A stretch of DNA of 64,000 nt from Ectobacillus funiculus (GCF_042429435.1 NZ_JBHMAF010000008.1), one strand, 5' to 3'. Positions 7,171-16,206 are shown, counted from the first letter of the stretch. Translations and numbers: made by a program. Notes: generated by a model from the sequence alone, not told the origin.

Positions 7171-8430
7171 ATGAAAAATGTAAAGGAAGCCATCAAGATC
7201 GAGGATATCCTCGTCGCTCACAGCACGTTAAAGGATGTTGTTTATAATACGCAGCTGCAGCGAGACCCGATTTTATCTGAGCAATATGATTGTAACGTGT
7301 ATTTAAAGAGAGAGGATCAGCAGACAGTACGTTCTTTCAAAATTCGCGGGGCGTATAACTGTATTAACAATCTACAGCCCGATCAGCTTGAAAACGGTGT
7401 AGTGTGTGCTAGCGCAGGTAACCATGCGCAAGGTGTGGCTTATACATGCCAAAAACTAAACATACCTGCCAAAATCTTTATGCCAAGCCCGACACCAAAT
7501 CAAAAAGTATCGCAAGTGCGATTTTTTGGCGGGGCAAATGTAGAAATTATTTTAACGGGAGATACGTTTGATAGTGCTTATGCTGAGGCTGTTCAATATG
7601 CAAAAGCGCATGGTATGACATTTATTCATCCGTTCGACAATCCAGATGTAATTGCTGGGCAAGGAACAATAGGTGTAGAAGTTTTACACGATATTGATCG
7701 ACCAATTGATTATATGTTTATGTCAATTGGCGGTGGCGGTTTGATTTCTGGAGTTGGGACGTATGTGAAAGGTGTTTCGCCATCTACGAAGATTATTGGA
7801 GTAGAGCCAGCCGGCGCAGCTTCCATGAATGCCTCCATGAGGGAAGAAAAAGTCGTAACGCTACCGCAGATTGATCCGTTTGTGGATGGAGCAGCTGTCA
7901 AGCAGGTAGGGCATTTAACATATGAAATCTGTAAGGAAGTTCTTGATGATATCGTGACTGTACCTGAAGGCAAGGTATGTACAACACTTTTGGAATTGTA
8001 CAGCAAAAACGCCATTGTTGCAGAGCCAGCCGGCGCATTGCCAATCGCTGCCCTTGATTTTTACCGGGATGAAATCCGCGGCAAAACAGTTGTATGCATC
8101 GTGAGCGGCGGTAACAATGATATTGGCCGCATGCAGGAGATTAAAGAGCGTTCTCTTATGTATGAAGGATTAAAGCATTACTTTATCGTCAACTTTCCAC
8201 AGCGTCCGCGTGCTTTGCGCGAGTTTCTTGATGATGTACTTGGACCAAATGATGACATTACTCGCTTTGAATATACGAAAAAGAGCAATAAGGATAACGG
8301 ACCAGCTCTCGTTGGTATTGAGCTAACATGTAAAGAAGATTATGAGCCGCTAGTGCAGCGCATGAATGCACATGGTATTAAATATATGGAGATTAATCAC
8401 GATCCAACGTTGTTTAATTTATTGGTTTAA
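7171..8430 (+). CDS. ilvA: Threonine ammonia-lyase (threonine dehydratase)
   Basis: 419 residues. It converts threonine to 2-oxobutanoate, the first step towards isoleucine, in the cytoplasm. Type II PLP fold: the cofactor lysine lies in RSFKIRGAYN (about residue 54), followed by SAGNHAQG, the phosphate-binding SIGGGGLISG loop and EPAG. The last about 85 residues (HYFIVNFPQRPRALREF onward) form the single ACT-like regulatory domain of the short Bacillus-type enzyme. ATG 7171 follows AAGTAAGGCAGG. It is a single gene closed by a terminator, with a CodY-like site upstream. Confidence 0.96.
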   Translation: MKNVKEAIKIEDILVAHSTLKDVVYNTQLQRDPILSEQYDCNVYLKREDQQTVRSFKIRGAYNCINNLQPDQLENGVVCASAGNHAQGVAYTCQKLNIPAKIFMPSPTPNQKVSQVRFFGGANVEIILTGDTFDSAYAEAVQYAKAHGMTFIHPFDNPDVIAGQGTIGVEVLHDIDRPIDYMFMSIGGGGLISGVGTYVKGVSPSTKIIGVEPAGAASMNASMREEKVVTLPQIDPFVDGAAVKQVGHLTYEICKEVLDDIVTVPEGKVCTTLLELYSKNAIVAEPAGALPIAALDFYRDEIRGKTVVCIVSGGNNDIGRMQEIKERSLMYEGLKHYFIVNFPQRPRALREFLDDVLGPNDDITRFEYTKKSNKDNGPALVGIELTCKEDYEPLVQRMNAHGIKYMEINHDPTLFNLLV

Positions 8431-8437
8431 CTAACAT

Positions 8438-8470
8438 AAAAGGGTGTTCCGAATCAGGAGCACCCTTTTT
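8438..8470 (+). terminator. Intrinsic terminator after ilvA
   Basis: AAAAGGGTGTTCC and GGAGCACCCTTTTT form the stem and T-tract just after the ilvA stop. It may also serve the convergent permease gene. Confidence 0.88.
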
Positions 8471-8503
8471 GATATCATTACTATGTTTGCGGAGTTGTTT
8501 TTT

Positions 8504-9829
8504 TCATTGTAAGTAACGGAAATAAATATAAAAATGTGAAATCAACAAAGAAACAATTGTAAGCGGCAACCCGATTTTTAGAAAGGTCATGTAGCTGAAT
8601 CCATGTCCTTCACGGCTTGCAATTCCTGCAACTACTACGTTGGCTGATGCGCCAATTAAAGTGCCGTTTCCACCAAGACACGCTCCGAGAGCCAATGCCC
8701 ACCATAGCACCTCAACTTGTGATGCATCGGGAGAGAGACCAAGGCCAGCAGCTAAATCTTTAATGAGCGGGATCATTGTAGCGACAAATGGGATATTGTC
8801 AATTGTTGCCGAAGCGGCTCCAGATACCCATAAAATGAGCAGAGCTGCAGATGAGATGTTACCGTCTGTGATTTGTAGAACATGCTGAGCTAAAGAACCG
8901 ATCAAACCAATGTCAATGAGTGCGCCGACAAGTACGAATAAGCCTGCGAAAAAGAAAATGGTTACCCATTCAACCCCAGCAAACACTTCTTCTAACTCAT
9001 GCTGCTTTACGCCAATCAGCATCAGCACTGTTGCGCCTGTTAAAGCGATTACAGCGGCATCTACATGGATAACGGAGTGAAGAATGAAGCCGAGAATAGT
9101 GAGAGCCAATACAGATAGTGATTTCTTTAAGAGAGTTGCATCGCGTATGTAGTCCTTTTCACGTAAGGATAGAAGTACTTGAATTTGTTCTGATGTTGTC
9201 TGTAACTGTTTTCTGTACAAGAGGTACAAGATAGCAAGCAGGGTGATAGTAATCACTAAAACAACTGGTGTTAAATTCAAGAGAAACGCATTAAAATCCA
9301 AGCGCTTGTTAGCAGAGCCAATCATGATGTTAGGAGGGTCACCGATTAAGGTTGCTGTTCCTCCCACATTTGAAAAGATGACCTCCGAGATAAGATACGG
9401 TATGGGATTCACCTGCAGGATACGTGTAATAGATAACGTTACAGGAACTACAAGCAGCACCGTTGTAACATTATCTAAAAAAGCAGAGCCGACGGCCGTT
9501 AAAAGGGATAATAACAGTAAAATACGAATGGGTTGTCCTTTTGCTGCTTTTGCCGCTTTAATGGCGACAAATTCAAATACTCCTGATTTGCTTGTAATGT
9601 TTACAAGCATCATCATGCCGATTAGAAGGGTAATGGTTTCCCATTGAATATGGGTGGTAAAGGCAGAGTGAGTGTCTACGACTCCGATCATTACCATAAT
9701 CGCTGCTCCGAGCAGAGCAATAACGGCCCGGTTTATTTTTTCTGAGATAATAAGCGCGTATGTAACTATAAATAGTGAAATAGCGGTGTAATATTGCCAT
9801 ACGGCAACTTCATGAGTGATAGAATCCAA
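8504..9829 (-). CDS. ArsB/NhaD-family ion transporter
   Basis: 441 residues with about eleven hydrophobic segments. The family signature is clear in each half: SAFLDNVTTVLLVVPV (about residue 115) and SATIDNIPFVATMIPL (about 345), both with the conserved Asp-Asn, plus GDPPNIMIG and GNGTLIGASANV. Members of the ion transporter superfamily with this signature export arsenite, exchange Na+/H+ or move dicarboxylates. No arsR-arsC operon is adjacent, so the substrate is open. TTG at 9829 with AAAGGGG upstream is the likely start. Confidence 0.85.
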   Translation of the reverse strand: MDSITHEVAVWQYYTAISLFIVTYALIISEKINRAVIALLGAAIMVMIGVVDTHSAFTTHIQWETITLLIGMMMLVNITSKSGVFEFVAIKAAKAAKGQPIRILLLLSLLTAVGSAFLDNVTTVLLVVPVTLSITRILQVNPIPYLISEVIFSNVGGTATLIGDPPNIMIGSANKRLDFNAFLLNLTPVVLVITITLLAILYLLYRKQLQTTSEQIQVLLSLREKDYIRDATLLKKSLSVLALTILGFILHSVIHVDAAVIALTGATVLMLIGVKQHELEEVFAGVEWVTIFFFAGLFVLVGALIDIGLIGSLAQHVLQITDGNISSAALLILWVSGAASATIDNIPFVATMIPLIKDLAAGLGLSPDASQVEVLWWALALGACLGGNGTLIGASANVVVAGIASREGHGFSYMTFLKIGLPLTIVSLLISHFYIYFRYLQ

Positions 9830-10010
9830 TGCTGTTTCCCCTTTCGTTCCTGATCGTAAATATATTGCAGCAAGTCAAGTATACGGGATAAATGAAAAGA
9901 GGGAAAGAATAAGGACAGAAAAATTGCATAAAGATCAAAAATATGTCAAGCTAAGTATTATGTTGCTATTATTTGTATATCTATGATGGATAGAAAAGGA
10001 GGGCTTGCAG

Positions 10011-10358
10011 GTGGACCGTATTCAGGATAAAACTGCCATTCAGACTGAAATTGATAGCTTTGCAAATCAGGATGTATATGTTCATTTGGAAACAACGAAT
10101 GGTGCATATGCCACTCACACAAACGAGAAGGTGATGACAGTGGGGGCATTTATGCGAAACGCTCGTATTTCGTTCGAACGCGGAACGATTGCCGGAACAA
10201 ATCCCTATCGTATTGGTTTGAAAATGGAGCATGGCTGGGTGTATGCAGAAGGAATTACCCATTGGCTTAAGGATGAAAAAGGCCGTTTGCTGTTGTCTGG
10301 CCATGATAATCTGGGGAGATTGGCTGTAGCGCTTCAGTTAAGTAAAGAGCCATTTTAA
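10011..10358 (+). CDS. yojF: YojF-family protein (DUF1806)
   Basis: About 115 residues, matching B. subtilis YojF in length, content (NGAYATH, GAFMRNARISFE, YRIGLKMEHGWVYAEGI) and position directly before bshB2. A partner in bacillithiol metabolism is suspected from this conserved pairing; no activity is established that I know of. GTG 10011 lies 7 bases after AAAGGAGGG, while the in-frame TTG at 10005 would be too close. Only 14 bases separate it from bshB2. Confidence 0.85.
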   Translation: MDRIQDKTAIQTEIDSFANQDVYVHLETTNGAYATHTNEKVMTVGAFMRNARISFERGTIAGTNPYRIGLKMEHGWVYAEGITHWLKDEKGRLLLSGHDNLGRLAVALQLSKEPF

Positions 10359-10372
10359 AAGGAGGAAACAAG

Positions 10373-11032
10373 ATGGAACGTCATGTACTTGTTGTACTTC
10401 CGCATCCAGATGATGAATCGTTTGGAGCAGGGGGAACGATTGCTTTGTATACAAAGGCTGGTGTGCCTGTTACATATGCTTGCGGTACGCTAGGGCAAAT
10501 GGGACGGAATATGGGGAAAAATGTATTTGCCAATCGGGAAACGATACCGCAAATTCGCAAAAAGGAATTAGAGGATGCTTGTAAGGAGCTAGGTGTCCAA
10601 GATTTACGTTTGTTAGGATTTCATGATAAAACGATGGAATTTGAGGATATTGATGTGGTCGCTGATGCGATTGAACAGGTCATTCAGGAGACGAATCCCT
10701 CTTTAATCATTACCTTTTATCCTGATCAGGCAGTGCATCCGGATCACGATGCTTGCGGACGTGCAGTCATTCATGCTCTTTCCCGCATGCCTCTTGAGCA
10801 GCGGCCGGTTGTATATGCATTAGCTATTACAAAAAATCGAGTGGAAGTTCTTGGAGAGCCGGATGTTGTTATCGATATAAACGATGTACTCGATGTGAAG
10901 CTTGCTGCTTTACGTGCGCACCGTTCCCAAACGGAGGCTATGCTGCAGGATATGCAGCAGAAAATAGACAAGCAGGATGAAACGACGCTAAACTGGCTTC
11001 GTTACGAACAGTTTTGGATTTATAAATGGTAA
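10373..11032 (+). CDS. bshB2: Bacillithiol biosynthesis deacetylase BshB2
   Basis: 219 residues of the LmbE/PIG-L deacetylase family. The zinc motif PHPDDE lies near residue 10 and the second motif HPDHDACGRAV near 122. BshB enzymes remove the acetyl group from GlcNAc-malate during synthesis of bacillithiol, the main thiol of Bacilli. It is the second gene of the yojF-bshB2 pair, with AAAGGAGG before its ATG, and a terminator follows. Confidence 0.93.
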   Translation: MERHVLVVLPHPDDESFGAGGTIALYTKAGVPVTYACGTLGQMGRNMGKNVFANRETIPQIRKKELEDACKELGVQDLRLLGFHDKTMEFEDIDVVADAIEQVIQETNPSLIITFYPDQAVHPDHDACGRAVIHALSRMPLEQRPVVYALAITKNRVEVLGEPDVVIDINDVLDVKLAALRAHRSQTEAMLQDMQQKIDKQDETTLNWLRYEQFWIYKW

Positions 11033-11059
11033 GCAATCGGTGAGTTTTCTTTATGAGAT

Positions 11060-11088
11060 GGATCGTCCTCGAAGGCGATCCGTTTTTG
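11060..11088 (+). terminator. Intrinsic terminator after bshB2
   Basis: GGATCG(TCCTCGAAGG)CGATCC followed by GTTTTTGG, 28 bases after the bshB2 stop. Confidence 0.82.
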
Positions 11089-11121
11089 GTATATTTCGTT
11101 TTTTAGATTGGGAGGATATAT

Positions 11122-11571
11122 ATGAACATACAAATTAGAATTTCTATGGAAAAAGATATCCCGCAGCTATCTAACCTAATGATACAATATATTGTTGATT
11201 TCTATCAAAGACCGCGTCCAGATGAAGAGGCGTTAAGGCAGCTGATTCAGCATATTCAATGTAATCCTTCGAGCGGTCTGCAGTTTGTAGCAGAGCAAAA
11301 CGGTAAATTGATTGGATTTGCGACATTATATTTTGCCTTTAGTACACTGCAGCTTAAACGAACAGCTATTTTAAATGATTTGTTTGTTGTACCTGATGCA
11401 AGAGGAAAGAAAGCAGGAGAGCAACTGTTTAGGGCATGCTTATCATACATAAGAGAAAAGGGCTTTGCGTACATGACCTGGGAAACTGCGAGGGATAATC
11501 ATGCAGCGCAGTCCTTATACAGTAAAATGGGCGGTGCGGTCTCCGATTGGCTTGTGTATGAAATGGTGTGA
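11122..11571 (+). CDS. GNAT-family N-acetyltransferase
   Basis: 149 residues with the GNAT order: N-terminal RISMEKDIPQLSNLM, the central strand KLIGFATLYF, the acetyl-CoA loop region LFVVPDARGKKAGEQLF (about residues 92-108) and C-terminal WETARDNHAAQSLYSKMGG. The substrate cannot be inferred. ATG 11122 follows TTGGGAGGATATAT. It is a single gene between the bshB2 terminator and the leu T-box. Confidence 0.88.
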   Translation: MNIQIRISMEKDIPQLSNLMIQYIVDFYQRPRPDEEALRQLIQHIQCNPSSGLQFVAEQNGKLIGFATLYFAFSTLQLKRTAILNDLFVVPDARGKKAGEQLFRACLSYIREKGFAYMTWETARDNHAAQSLYSKMGGAVSDWLVYEMV

Positions 11572-11659
11572 GTTCTATCTATGCTTCCTCCCAATCGTTG
11601 GTAGGCGCCTTATGTGATCTCCGCAAAGTAATAGAAGTATTGTTGTCGTTAGAATTAAC

Positions 11660-11688
11660 TTGAAAATCTGACACTAATGTAGTACGAT
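11660..11688 (+). promoter_or_regulatory. Promoter of the leuA T-box transcript
   Basis: TTGAAA at 11660-11665 and TACGAT at 11683-11688 with 17 bp between, about 30 bp before the structured leader. Confidence 0.6.
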
Positions 11689-11719
11689 GTTTTAAACACT
11701 TAAAATACGATGAAGAGGA

Positions 11720-11987
11720 ATAGTAGGATTTTTTAAGCGATCAGAGAGCTGTTGGTTGGTGCGAAACAGCCGCAATGAAAATTCGAACTCGCCTTGAAGT
11801 AGCTCGCTGAAATGATAAAAGAGTAGGTGGAGACGGATCCTAACCGTTATAGTAGGAGGATATAAGGTTGCTACAACCTGTATCTGTTAAGGTGCATGCC
11901 GTTTTGGTATGAATTAGAGTGGTACCGCGCAAGATGTCAACAGTCTTTCGTCTCTATATAAATAGAGATGGAGGGCTTTTTTTATTG
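11720..11987 (+). promoter_or_regulatory. Leucine T-box leader with terminator
   Basis: The T-box sequence AGAGTGGTACCGCG lies at 11916-11929 and a terminator (TCTCTAT/ATAGAGA region then seven T) at about 11945-11987. A specifier loop reads CGAACTCGCC, with CTC (Leu) at 11788-11790. The bulge TGGT would pair with a tRNA ending in A-CCA, consistent with a leucine tRNA. Uncharged tRNA-Leu should promote read-through into leuA. The specifier choice rests on position and on the downstream gene. Confidence 0.88.
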
Positions 11988-12038
11988 CGAATTAAGAATG
12001 ATAACAGTAAGTATTACCGCTGAAAGGATGATCATCAC

Positions 12039-13715
12039 ATGAAAAATTTTGAAAAGTATTCCAGAGGTTACTTTATGCCTCCAGTAAAAAGCATGAAATG
12101 GGCTGAGAAGGAGTATATTACGGAAGCTCCAATGTGGTGTAGCGTGGATCTGCGGGATGGAAACCAGGCTTTGGTTATCCCTATGAGCTTGGAAGAAAAG
12201 CTAGAATTTTTTCAAATTTTGGTAAAAATAGGATTTAAGGAAATAGAAGTAGGTTTTCCTGCTGCATCTGAAACAGAATATGCTTTTTTGCGTACCTTAA
12301 TTGAACAGGATCTAATTCCAGATGATGTGACAATTCAAGTGCTGACACAATCAAGAGAGCATATTATCAAAAAAACATTTGAATCGCTGCAAGGTGCGAA
12401 AAAAGCAGTCGTCCATTTGTATAATTCAACTTCCGTAGCTCAACGTGAACAAGTATTCAAAAAATCTAAAGAAGAAATTATTGATATTGCTGTAACTGGT
12501 GCAAAACTGTTGAAGAAATATGCAGCGGAAACAGAAGGGAACTTTCAATTCCAGTACTCGCCAGAAAGCTTTACAGGTACAGAAATTGAGTTTGCGCTTG
12601 ATATTTGTAATAGCGTACTCGATGTATGGCAGCCAACTGCTGATAACAAGGTAATTATCAATTTGCCGGCTACAGTATCCATGTCTATGTCGCATGTGTA
12701 TGCGAGCCAGATTGAATACATGAGTGATCATCTAAGTCACCGGGAGAATGTCATCCTGTCGCTTCATCCGCATAATGATAGAGGAAGCGGTGTTGCAGAT
12801 GCCGAGCTAGGATTGCTGGCTGGAGGACAGAGAATCGAGGGGACTCTATTTGGAAATGGAGAAAGAACAGGGAACGTCGATATTGTTACACTTGCCTTGA
12901 ACTTGTATTCGCATGGGGTGAATCCAGAGCTGAATTTTGAAAATCTTCCTGAAATTGCAGCTATATATGAGCGTTTAACAAGAATGAAGGTCGATGAGAG
13001 ACAGCCGTATGCTGGTAAGCTTGTATTTGCGGCGTTTTCGGGATCACATCAGGATGCGATTGCTAAGGGAATGAAGTGGCGTGAGGAAAAGGATTGCGAA
13101 CATTGGACGGTTCCTTATTTGTTGATTGATCCTAAGGATATCGGCAGAGAGTATGAAGGTGATATTATCCGTATTAACAGCCAGTCAGGTAAAGGCGGAA
13201 TTGGTTATCTTCTTGAGCAGCAATACGGTCTTGATCTTCCTGCTCAAATGCGTGAAAATTTCGGATATACTGTTAAAAATGTATCTGACCGCCTTCATAA
13301 GGAGCTTATGCCTAAAGAGATTTATGACATTTTTGTAGAAGAATATGTGAATATCCAAGCTCCAGTTGAGTTTATTAAATATCGCTCTACTGAGAATGAC
13401 GATTTCCAAACCGTTGTATCTGTTCGGATAAAAGATGAGGTGCAGGAAATTACGGGAGCAGGAAACGGAAGGCTTGATGCTATTAGCAATGCTCTTCAAA
13501 CGGGCTTAAATATTGATTATACAAATTTACTTTATAAAGAGCATGCACTAGCAATCGGTTCTGGCTCACAGGCTGTATCCTATGTAGGAATCACTGCTGC
13601 TGATGGTACTGTGTATTGGGGCTGCGGGATTGACGTAGATATTATGACATCCTCTGTAAAAGCTCTATTTAGTGCGATAAACAAAATGATGAGCAGTGCA
13701 GATGCTTCTAATTGA
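12039..13715 (+). CDS. leuA: 2-isopropylmalate synthase (long, LeuA2-type)
   Basis: 558 residues. It condenses 2-oxoisovalerate and acetyl-CoA, the committed step of leucine synthesis. The HMGL-like catalytic domain shows CSVDLRDGNQAL (about residue 32), EVGFPAASETE, SLHPHNDRGSG and GTLFGNGERTGN; the C-terminal LeuA regulatory domain follows from about residue 430 (GAGNGRLDAISNAL). Length and the RGYFMPP start belong to the fungal/actinobacterial-type enzyme, not the 510-residue enzyme of the B. subtilis leu operon. It stands alone, without leuBCD, under a leucine T-box. Confidence 0.94.
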   Translation: MKNFEKYSRGYFMPPVKSMKWAEKEYITEAPMWCSVDLRDGNQALVIPMSLEEKLEFFQILVKIGFKEIEVGFPAASETEYAFLRTLIEQDLIPDDVTIQVLTQSREHIIKKTFESLQGAKKAVVHLYNSTSVAQREQVFKKSKEEIIDIAVTGAKLLKKYAAETEGNFQFQYSPESFTGTEIEFALDICNSVLDVWQPTADNKVIINLPATVSMSMSHVYASQIEYMSDHLSHRENVILSLHPHNDRGSGVADAELGLLAGGQRIEGTLFGNGERTGNVDIVTLALNLYSHGVNPELNFENLPEIAAIYERLTRMKVDERQPYAGKLVFAAFSGSHQDAIAKGMKWREEKDCEHWTVPYLLIDPKDIGREYEGDIIRINSQSGKGGIGYLLEQQYGLDLPAQMRENFGYTVKNVSDRLHKELMPKEIYDIFVEEYVNIQAPVEFIKYRSTENDDFQTVVSVRIKDEVQEITGAGNGRLDAISNALQTGLNIDYTNLLYKEHALAIGSGSQAVSYVGITAADGTVYWGCGIDVDIMTSSVKALFSAINKMMSSADASN

Positions 13716-13807
13716 AAAGGACTTCTTGCTTGGGAGCTAGCATAGCTTAGCTTGTATACACTCTGGCTGTCCCAAAGTCCGGGGTTAAGAGAACGATTGA
13801 ACATATC

Positions 13808-13840
13808 AAAAGCTAACCATGTTATATTGGTTAGCTTTTG
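13808..13840 (+). terminator. Intrinsic terminator after leuA
   Basis: AAAAGCTAACC(ATGTTATATT)GGTTAGCTTTT. The stretch 13716-14015 otherwise holds no gene. Confidence 0.85.
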
Positions 13841-13929
13841 TGCTTTATTCTGATAGGGACCAGTTATAGTATGCTTGCCAAATGAGAGATTGCATCATTT
13901 ATTCCAGCAGTTAACTGGGTCGCATGAAA

Positions 13930-13961
13930 GTAGGATTTATTCGATGAGGAATAAATCCTAT
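13930..13961 (-). terminator. Hairpin downstream of yyaC, possible terminator
   Basis: TAGGATTTATTC(GATGAG)GAATAAATCCTA is a perfect 12-bp stem lying 55 bp after the yyaC stop on the minus strand. The following bases are only moderately T-rich, so termination is not certain. Confidence 0.5.
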
Positions 13962-14015
13962 GCAGTGGAGTATGACGGAAAGAGGATCTATTATATACAT
14001 GCTTCGTCAGTGTGC

Positions 14016-14576
14016 TTATGAAAACAGCATAATGCGTTCGTTGCGATCACCATTGAAGTATTGTCGCGCGGTTAAAGCGATGCCAGTCGCAATCGCGCGT
14101 GCCATTTCATACACAACATGCAGATTGGTGTATGGAAGAGTGTTGGAGATGACATCGCCTTCTTCTAGTACAACTCCCATGATACTTGCATCGCCTACAG
14201 CAGGAAATTGCTTTCCTAACGCGGACCCGGGACGCAGGTTGCCCTGACGAACAACGATATGATGGACATAGTCTGCTTTGCCAACAATACTGTCCACAGC
14301 AAGCAGCCAAGTGTGAGGAGGAAGAGAAAGGCTTTGTACAGTAGCCTCTAAGTTGGTTGCATCTATCGGTTGTTTTAAATTTCCGATTATTCGCAAATGA
14401 TCTGGGTATAGCCCATTTAACAGCGTACCAACAAATGGTCCAAGACTGTCACCGTTAATTCGGTTACTGCCGATGCATAAGACAGCGATTTGCTCTATAT
14501 GTTTGGGCAAGCAAGAGAATAATCCGTTTCGAACGAGGAGAGGAGCAATGGGTCGGTCATATGGAATAGTTTGCAT
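14016..14576 (-). CDS. yyaC: YyaC-type spore protease-like protein
   Basis: 186 residues. IAVLCIGSNRINGDSLGPFV at about residue 30, LAVDSIVGKADYVH at about 92 and PGSALGKQFPAVGDASIMG are typical of YyaC, a forespore protein related in fold to the germination protease GPR and [NiFe]-hydrogenase maturation peptidases. ATG 14576 follows AAAGGGTG. The reaction of YyaC is not established that I know of. It lies just downstream of the tRNA-like gene on the same strand, separated by that gene's terminator. Confidence 0.9.
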   Translation of the reverse strand: MQTIPYDRPIAPLLVRNGLFSCLPKHIEQIAVLCIGSNRINGDSLGPFVGTLLNGLYPDHLRIIGNLKQPIDATNLEATVQSLSLPPHTWLLAVDSIVGKADYVHHIVVRQGNLRPGSALGKQFPAVGDASIMGVVLEEGDVISNTLPYTNLHVVYEMARAIATGIALTARQYFNGDRNERIMLFS

Positions 14577-14649
14577 GTATAATCACCCTTTTTCCGAATT
14601 ATACAATTGTATTCGTTCTGCAAGCTGAATATTCCTCTTTTCGAAAACG

Positions 14650-14683
14650 CAAAAAACCGTCCCATATGTTGGAACGGTTTTTC
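14650..14683 (-). terminator. Terminator of the tRNA-like gene
   Basis: On the minus strand GAAAAACCGTTCC pairs with GGGACGGTTTTTTG, about 10 bases after the 3' end of the tRNA-like RNA. Confidence 0.85.
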
Positions 14684-14692
14684 AGCAACGGA

Positions 14693-14777
14693 TGGACTTG
14701 GCGGGATTCGAACCCGCAAGAGGCGAAGTTATGGAGAGTTCCACAACATGCTGCTCTGCCAATTGAGCTACAAGTCC
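14693..14777 (-). tRNA. tRNA-like gene with abnormal anticodon arm (pseudo-tRNA)
   Basis: 85 nt. The acceptor GGACTTG/CAAGTCC with discriminator A, the D arm GCTC/GAGC, and the T arm GCGGG-TTCGAAT-CCCGC are intact. Between the D and T arms lie 34 nt instead of about 22, and they do not form a 5-bp stem with a 7-nt anticodon loop. They fold as GTTGTGGA/TCCATAAC, 8 bp closed by the four bases ACTC. CCA is not encoded. It has its own terminator. B. cereus is known to carry a stationary-phase, aminoacylated pseudo-tRNA called tRNA-Other; this may be its homologue, but I am recalling that by concept, not by alignment. Confidence 0.75.
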
Positions 14778-15080
14778 GTGATATTGTAATATCTTTAGCA
14801 TATCCAATTTGTTACCTTTTATCCTATAGCCAAGGAAAAAAATGATATATATTGTGTCGTTTTGTTCACAAATGGATAAGCGGGAACAAGTTATAAATTG
14901 AATAGTTTTAAGTTTTAGTGAGCATTTTTTTGTAATGAGGAATGCTCTTTTATCTTTTTTAAAAAAGAAAAGGATATTTTTGTAACAATAATAATATAAT
15001 AAAAAACAATAATGTTTTATTGTAAAACGATAAAATTTATGTTAAAGTCAAATTGACAATAAATAAGTGGGGTGCTTTTT

Positions 15081-15563
15081 ATGAAACAAGTTACGACGTT
15101 CTTTTTAAGGATGGCTGTTATTTTTATTGGAATTCCAGTTCTTGCTTTGTGCATATTTTTGGTGCCTGAGATAGGGAATGTTGCAGCAAAATTGTTACCA
15201 AAGTTTGCTTTTATAAAATATCTCGTTTTCATCGTTTTTGATGCATCGGCGATACCTTTTTACTTTGCTCTGTATCAGGCTTTTAAGCTTTTAAGCTATA
15301 TTGACAAGAATAAAGCTTTCTCCGAATTTTCTGTAAAGGCTTTACAGAAAATCAAATACTGTGCCATCACAATCAGTGGCTTGCATGTGCTAGCCTTACC
15401 GCTCTTCTATCTATTTGCGGACAAAGACGACGCCCCAGGTGTCATCTTTGTCGGATTGGTTGTTCCTTTTGCTTCAATAGTTATCGCAGTCTTTGCTGCT
15501 GTTCTCCAAAGACTTTTACAAGAAGCTATTAATATAAAATCAGAAAATGATTTAACGGTCTGA
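15081..15563 (+). CDS. DUF2975 membrane protein
   Basis: About 160 residues with four hydrophobic segments (about 7-28, 45-72, 95-115, 125-150) and the family motif YQAFKLLSYIDKNKAFSEFS. DUF2975 proteins are usually paired with a small Cro/CI-type regulator, as here, where the next gene starts 10 bases later. ATG 15081 is preferred over the in-frame GTG at 15072 because AGTGGGGTG precedes it. A role is not established. The 300 bp upstream, after the tRNA-like gene, are AT-rich with no gene. Confidence 0.85.
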   Translation: MKQVTTFFLRMAVIFIGIPVLALCIFLVPEIGNVAAKLLPKFAFIKYLVFIVFDASAIPFYFALYQAFKLLSYIDKNKAFSEFSVKALQKIKYCAITISGLHVLALPLFYLFADKDDAPGVIFVGLVVPFASIVIAVFAAVLQRLLQEAINIKSENDLTV

Positions 15564-15573
15564 GGTGAATAAT

Positions 15574-15795
15574 ATGGCGATTATAATCAATATTGATGTG
15601 ATGCTGGCTAAAAGGAAAATGAGCGTAACAGAACTTTCGGAGAGGGTAGGAATTACGATGGCTAATCTTTCTATATTGAAAAACGCAAAGGCAAAAGCGA
15701 TACGATTATCAACTTTAGAAGCAATTTGTAAGGCTTTAGAATGCCAACCTGGAGATATTTTAGAATACAAAAGTGACGGAGACACTCAAGAATAA
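15574..15795 (+). CDS. Small XRE/Cro-type DNA-binding regulator (YozG-like)
   Basis: 73 residues forming one helix-turn-helix domain: MLAKRKMSVTELSERVGITM, then NLSILKNAKAKAIRLSTLEA and CKALECQPGDILEY. This is the YozG type that accompanies DUF2975 proteins in Bacillus. ATG 15574 follows TGAGGTGAATA. It is co-transcribed with the membrane protein and closed by a terminator; it probably regulates this pair. Confidence 0.88.
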   Translation: MAIIINIDVMLAKRKMSVTELSERVGITMANLSILKNAKAKAIRLSTLEAICKALECQPGDILEYKSDGDTQE

Positions 15796-15851
15796 TAGGC
15801 AACACATTTCTTGCACGAACGGAGCTTTAATTCAATAAGACCGTTAATGTA

Positions 15852-15887
15852 AAACGCTTGGATTATATTTTAATCCAAGCGTTTTTG
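15852..15887 (+). terminator. Intrinsic terminator after the XRE gene
   Basis: AAACGCTTGGATTA(TATTT)TAATCCAAGCGTTTTTG. Confidence 0.92.
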
Positions 15888-15907
15888 TGTTGGCACTTGT
15901 GACAAAA

Positions 15908-16045
15908 CAGATCACTCAACTACAATAATGAGTGGCAAAAAAGAAAAGCACCTTGAGTTGGGGTAATTTCATTATAGGTCTAGCTTAACCTCTCAACAAA
16001 CCTAGTGTGAGATAATCTCACAATGTTTTTGTAGAAAGAAAAACT
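15908..16045 (+). repeat. Family C two-hairpin element, copy 1
   Basis: A first hairpin GATCACTCAAC...TAATGAGTGGCAAAAAA (about 15918-15946) and a second TGTGAGATAATCTCACAATG followed by TTTTTG (about 16008-16035), separated by about 65 bases. The same order occurs at 26196-26345 and 26446-26605. Confidence 0.55.
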
Positions 16046-16206
16046 ACTTCTTTTGGGACGATTTTTACATTTGTAAAAGGATCACAAACTTTGTTGGGTT
16101 AACATATCATTCTTGTTAATGTTTGTTTAAATACAGGAAAGTAAATAAGAAAGTATGTATACTCACTCATATACTTTTACTTATTTACTTCGAATTGGTG
16201 GTGAAA

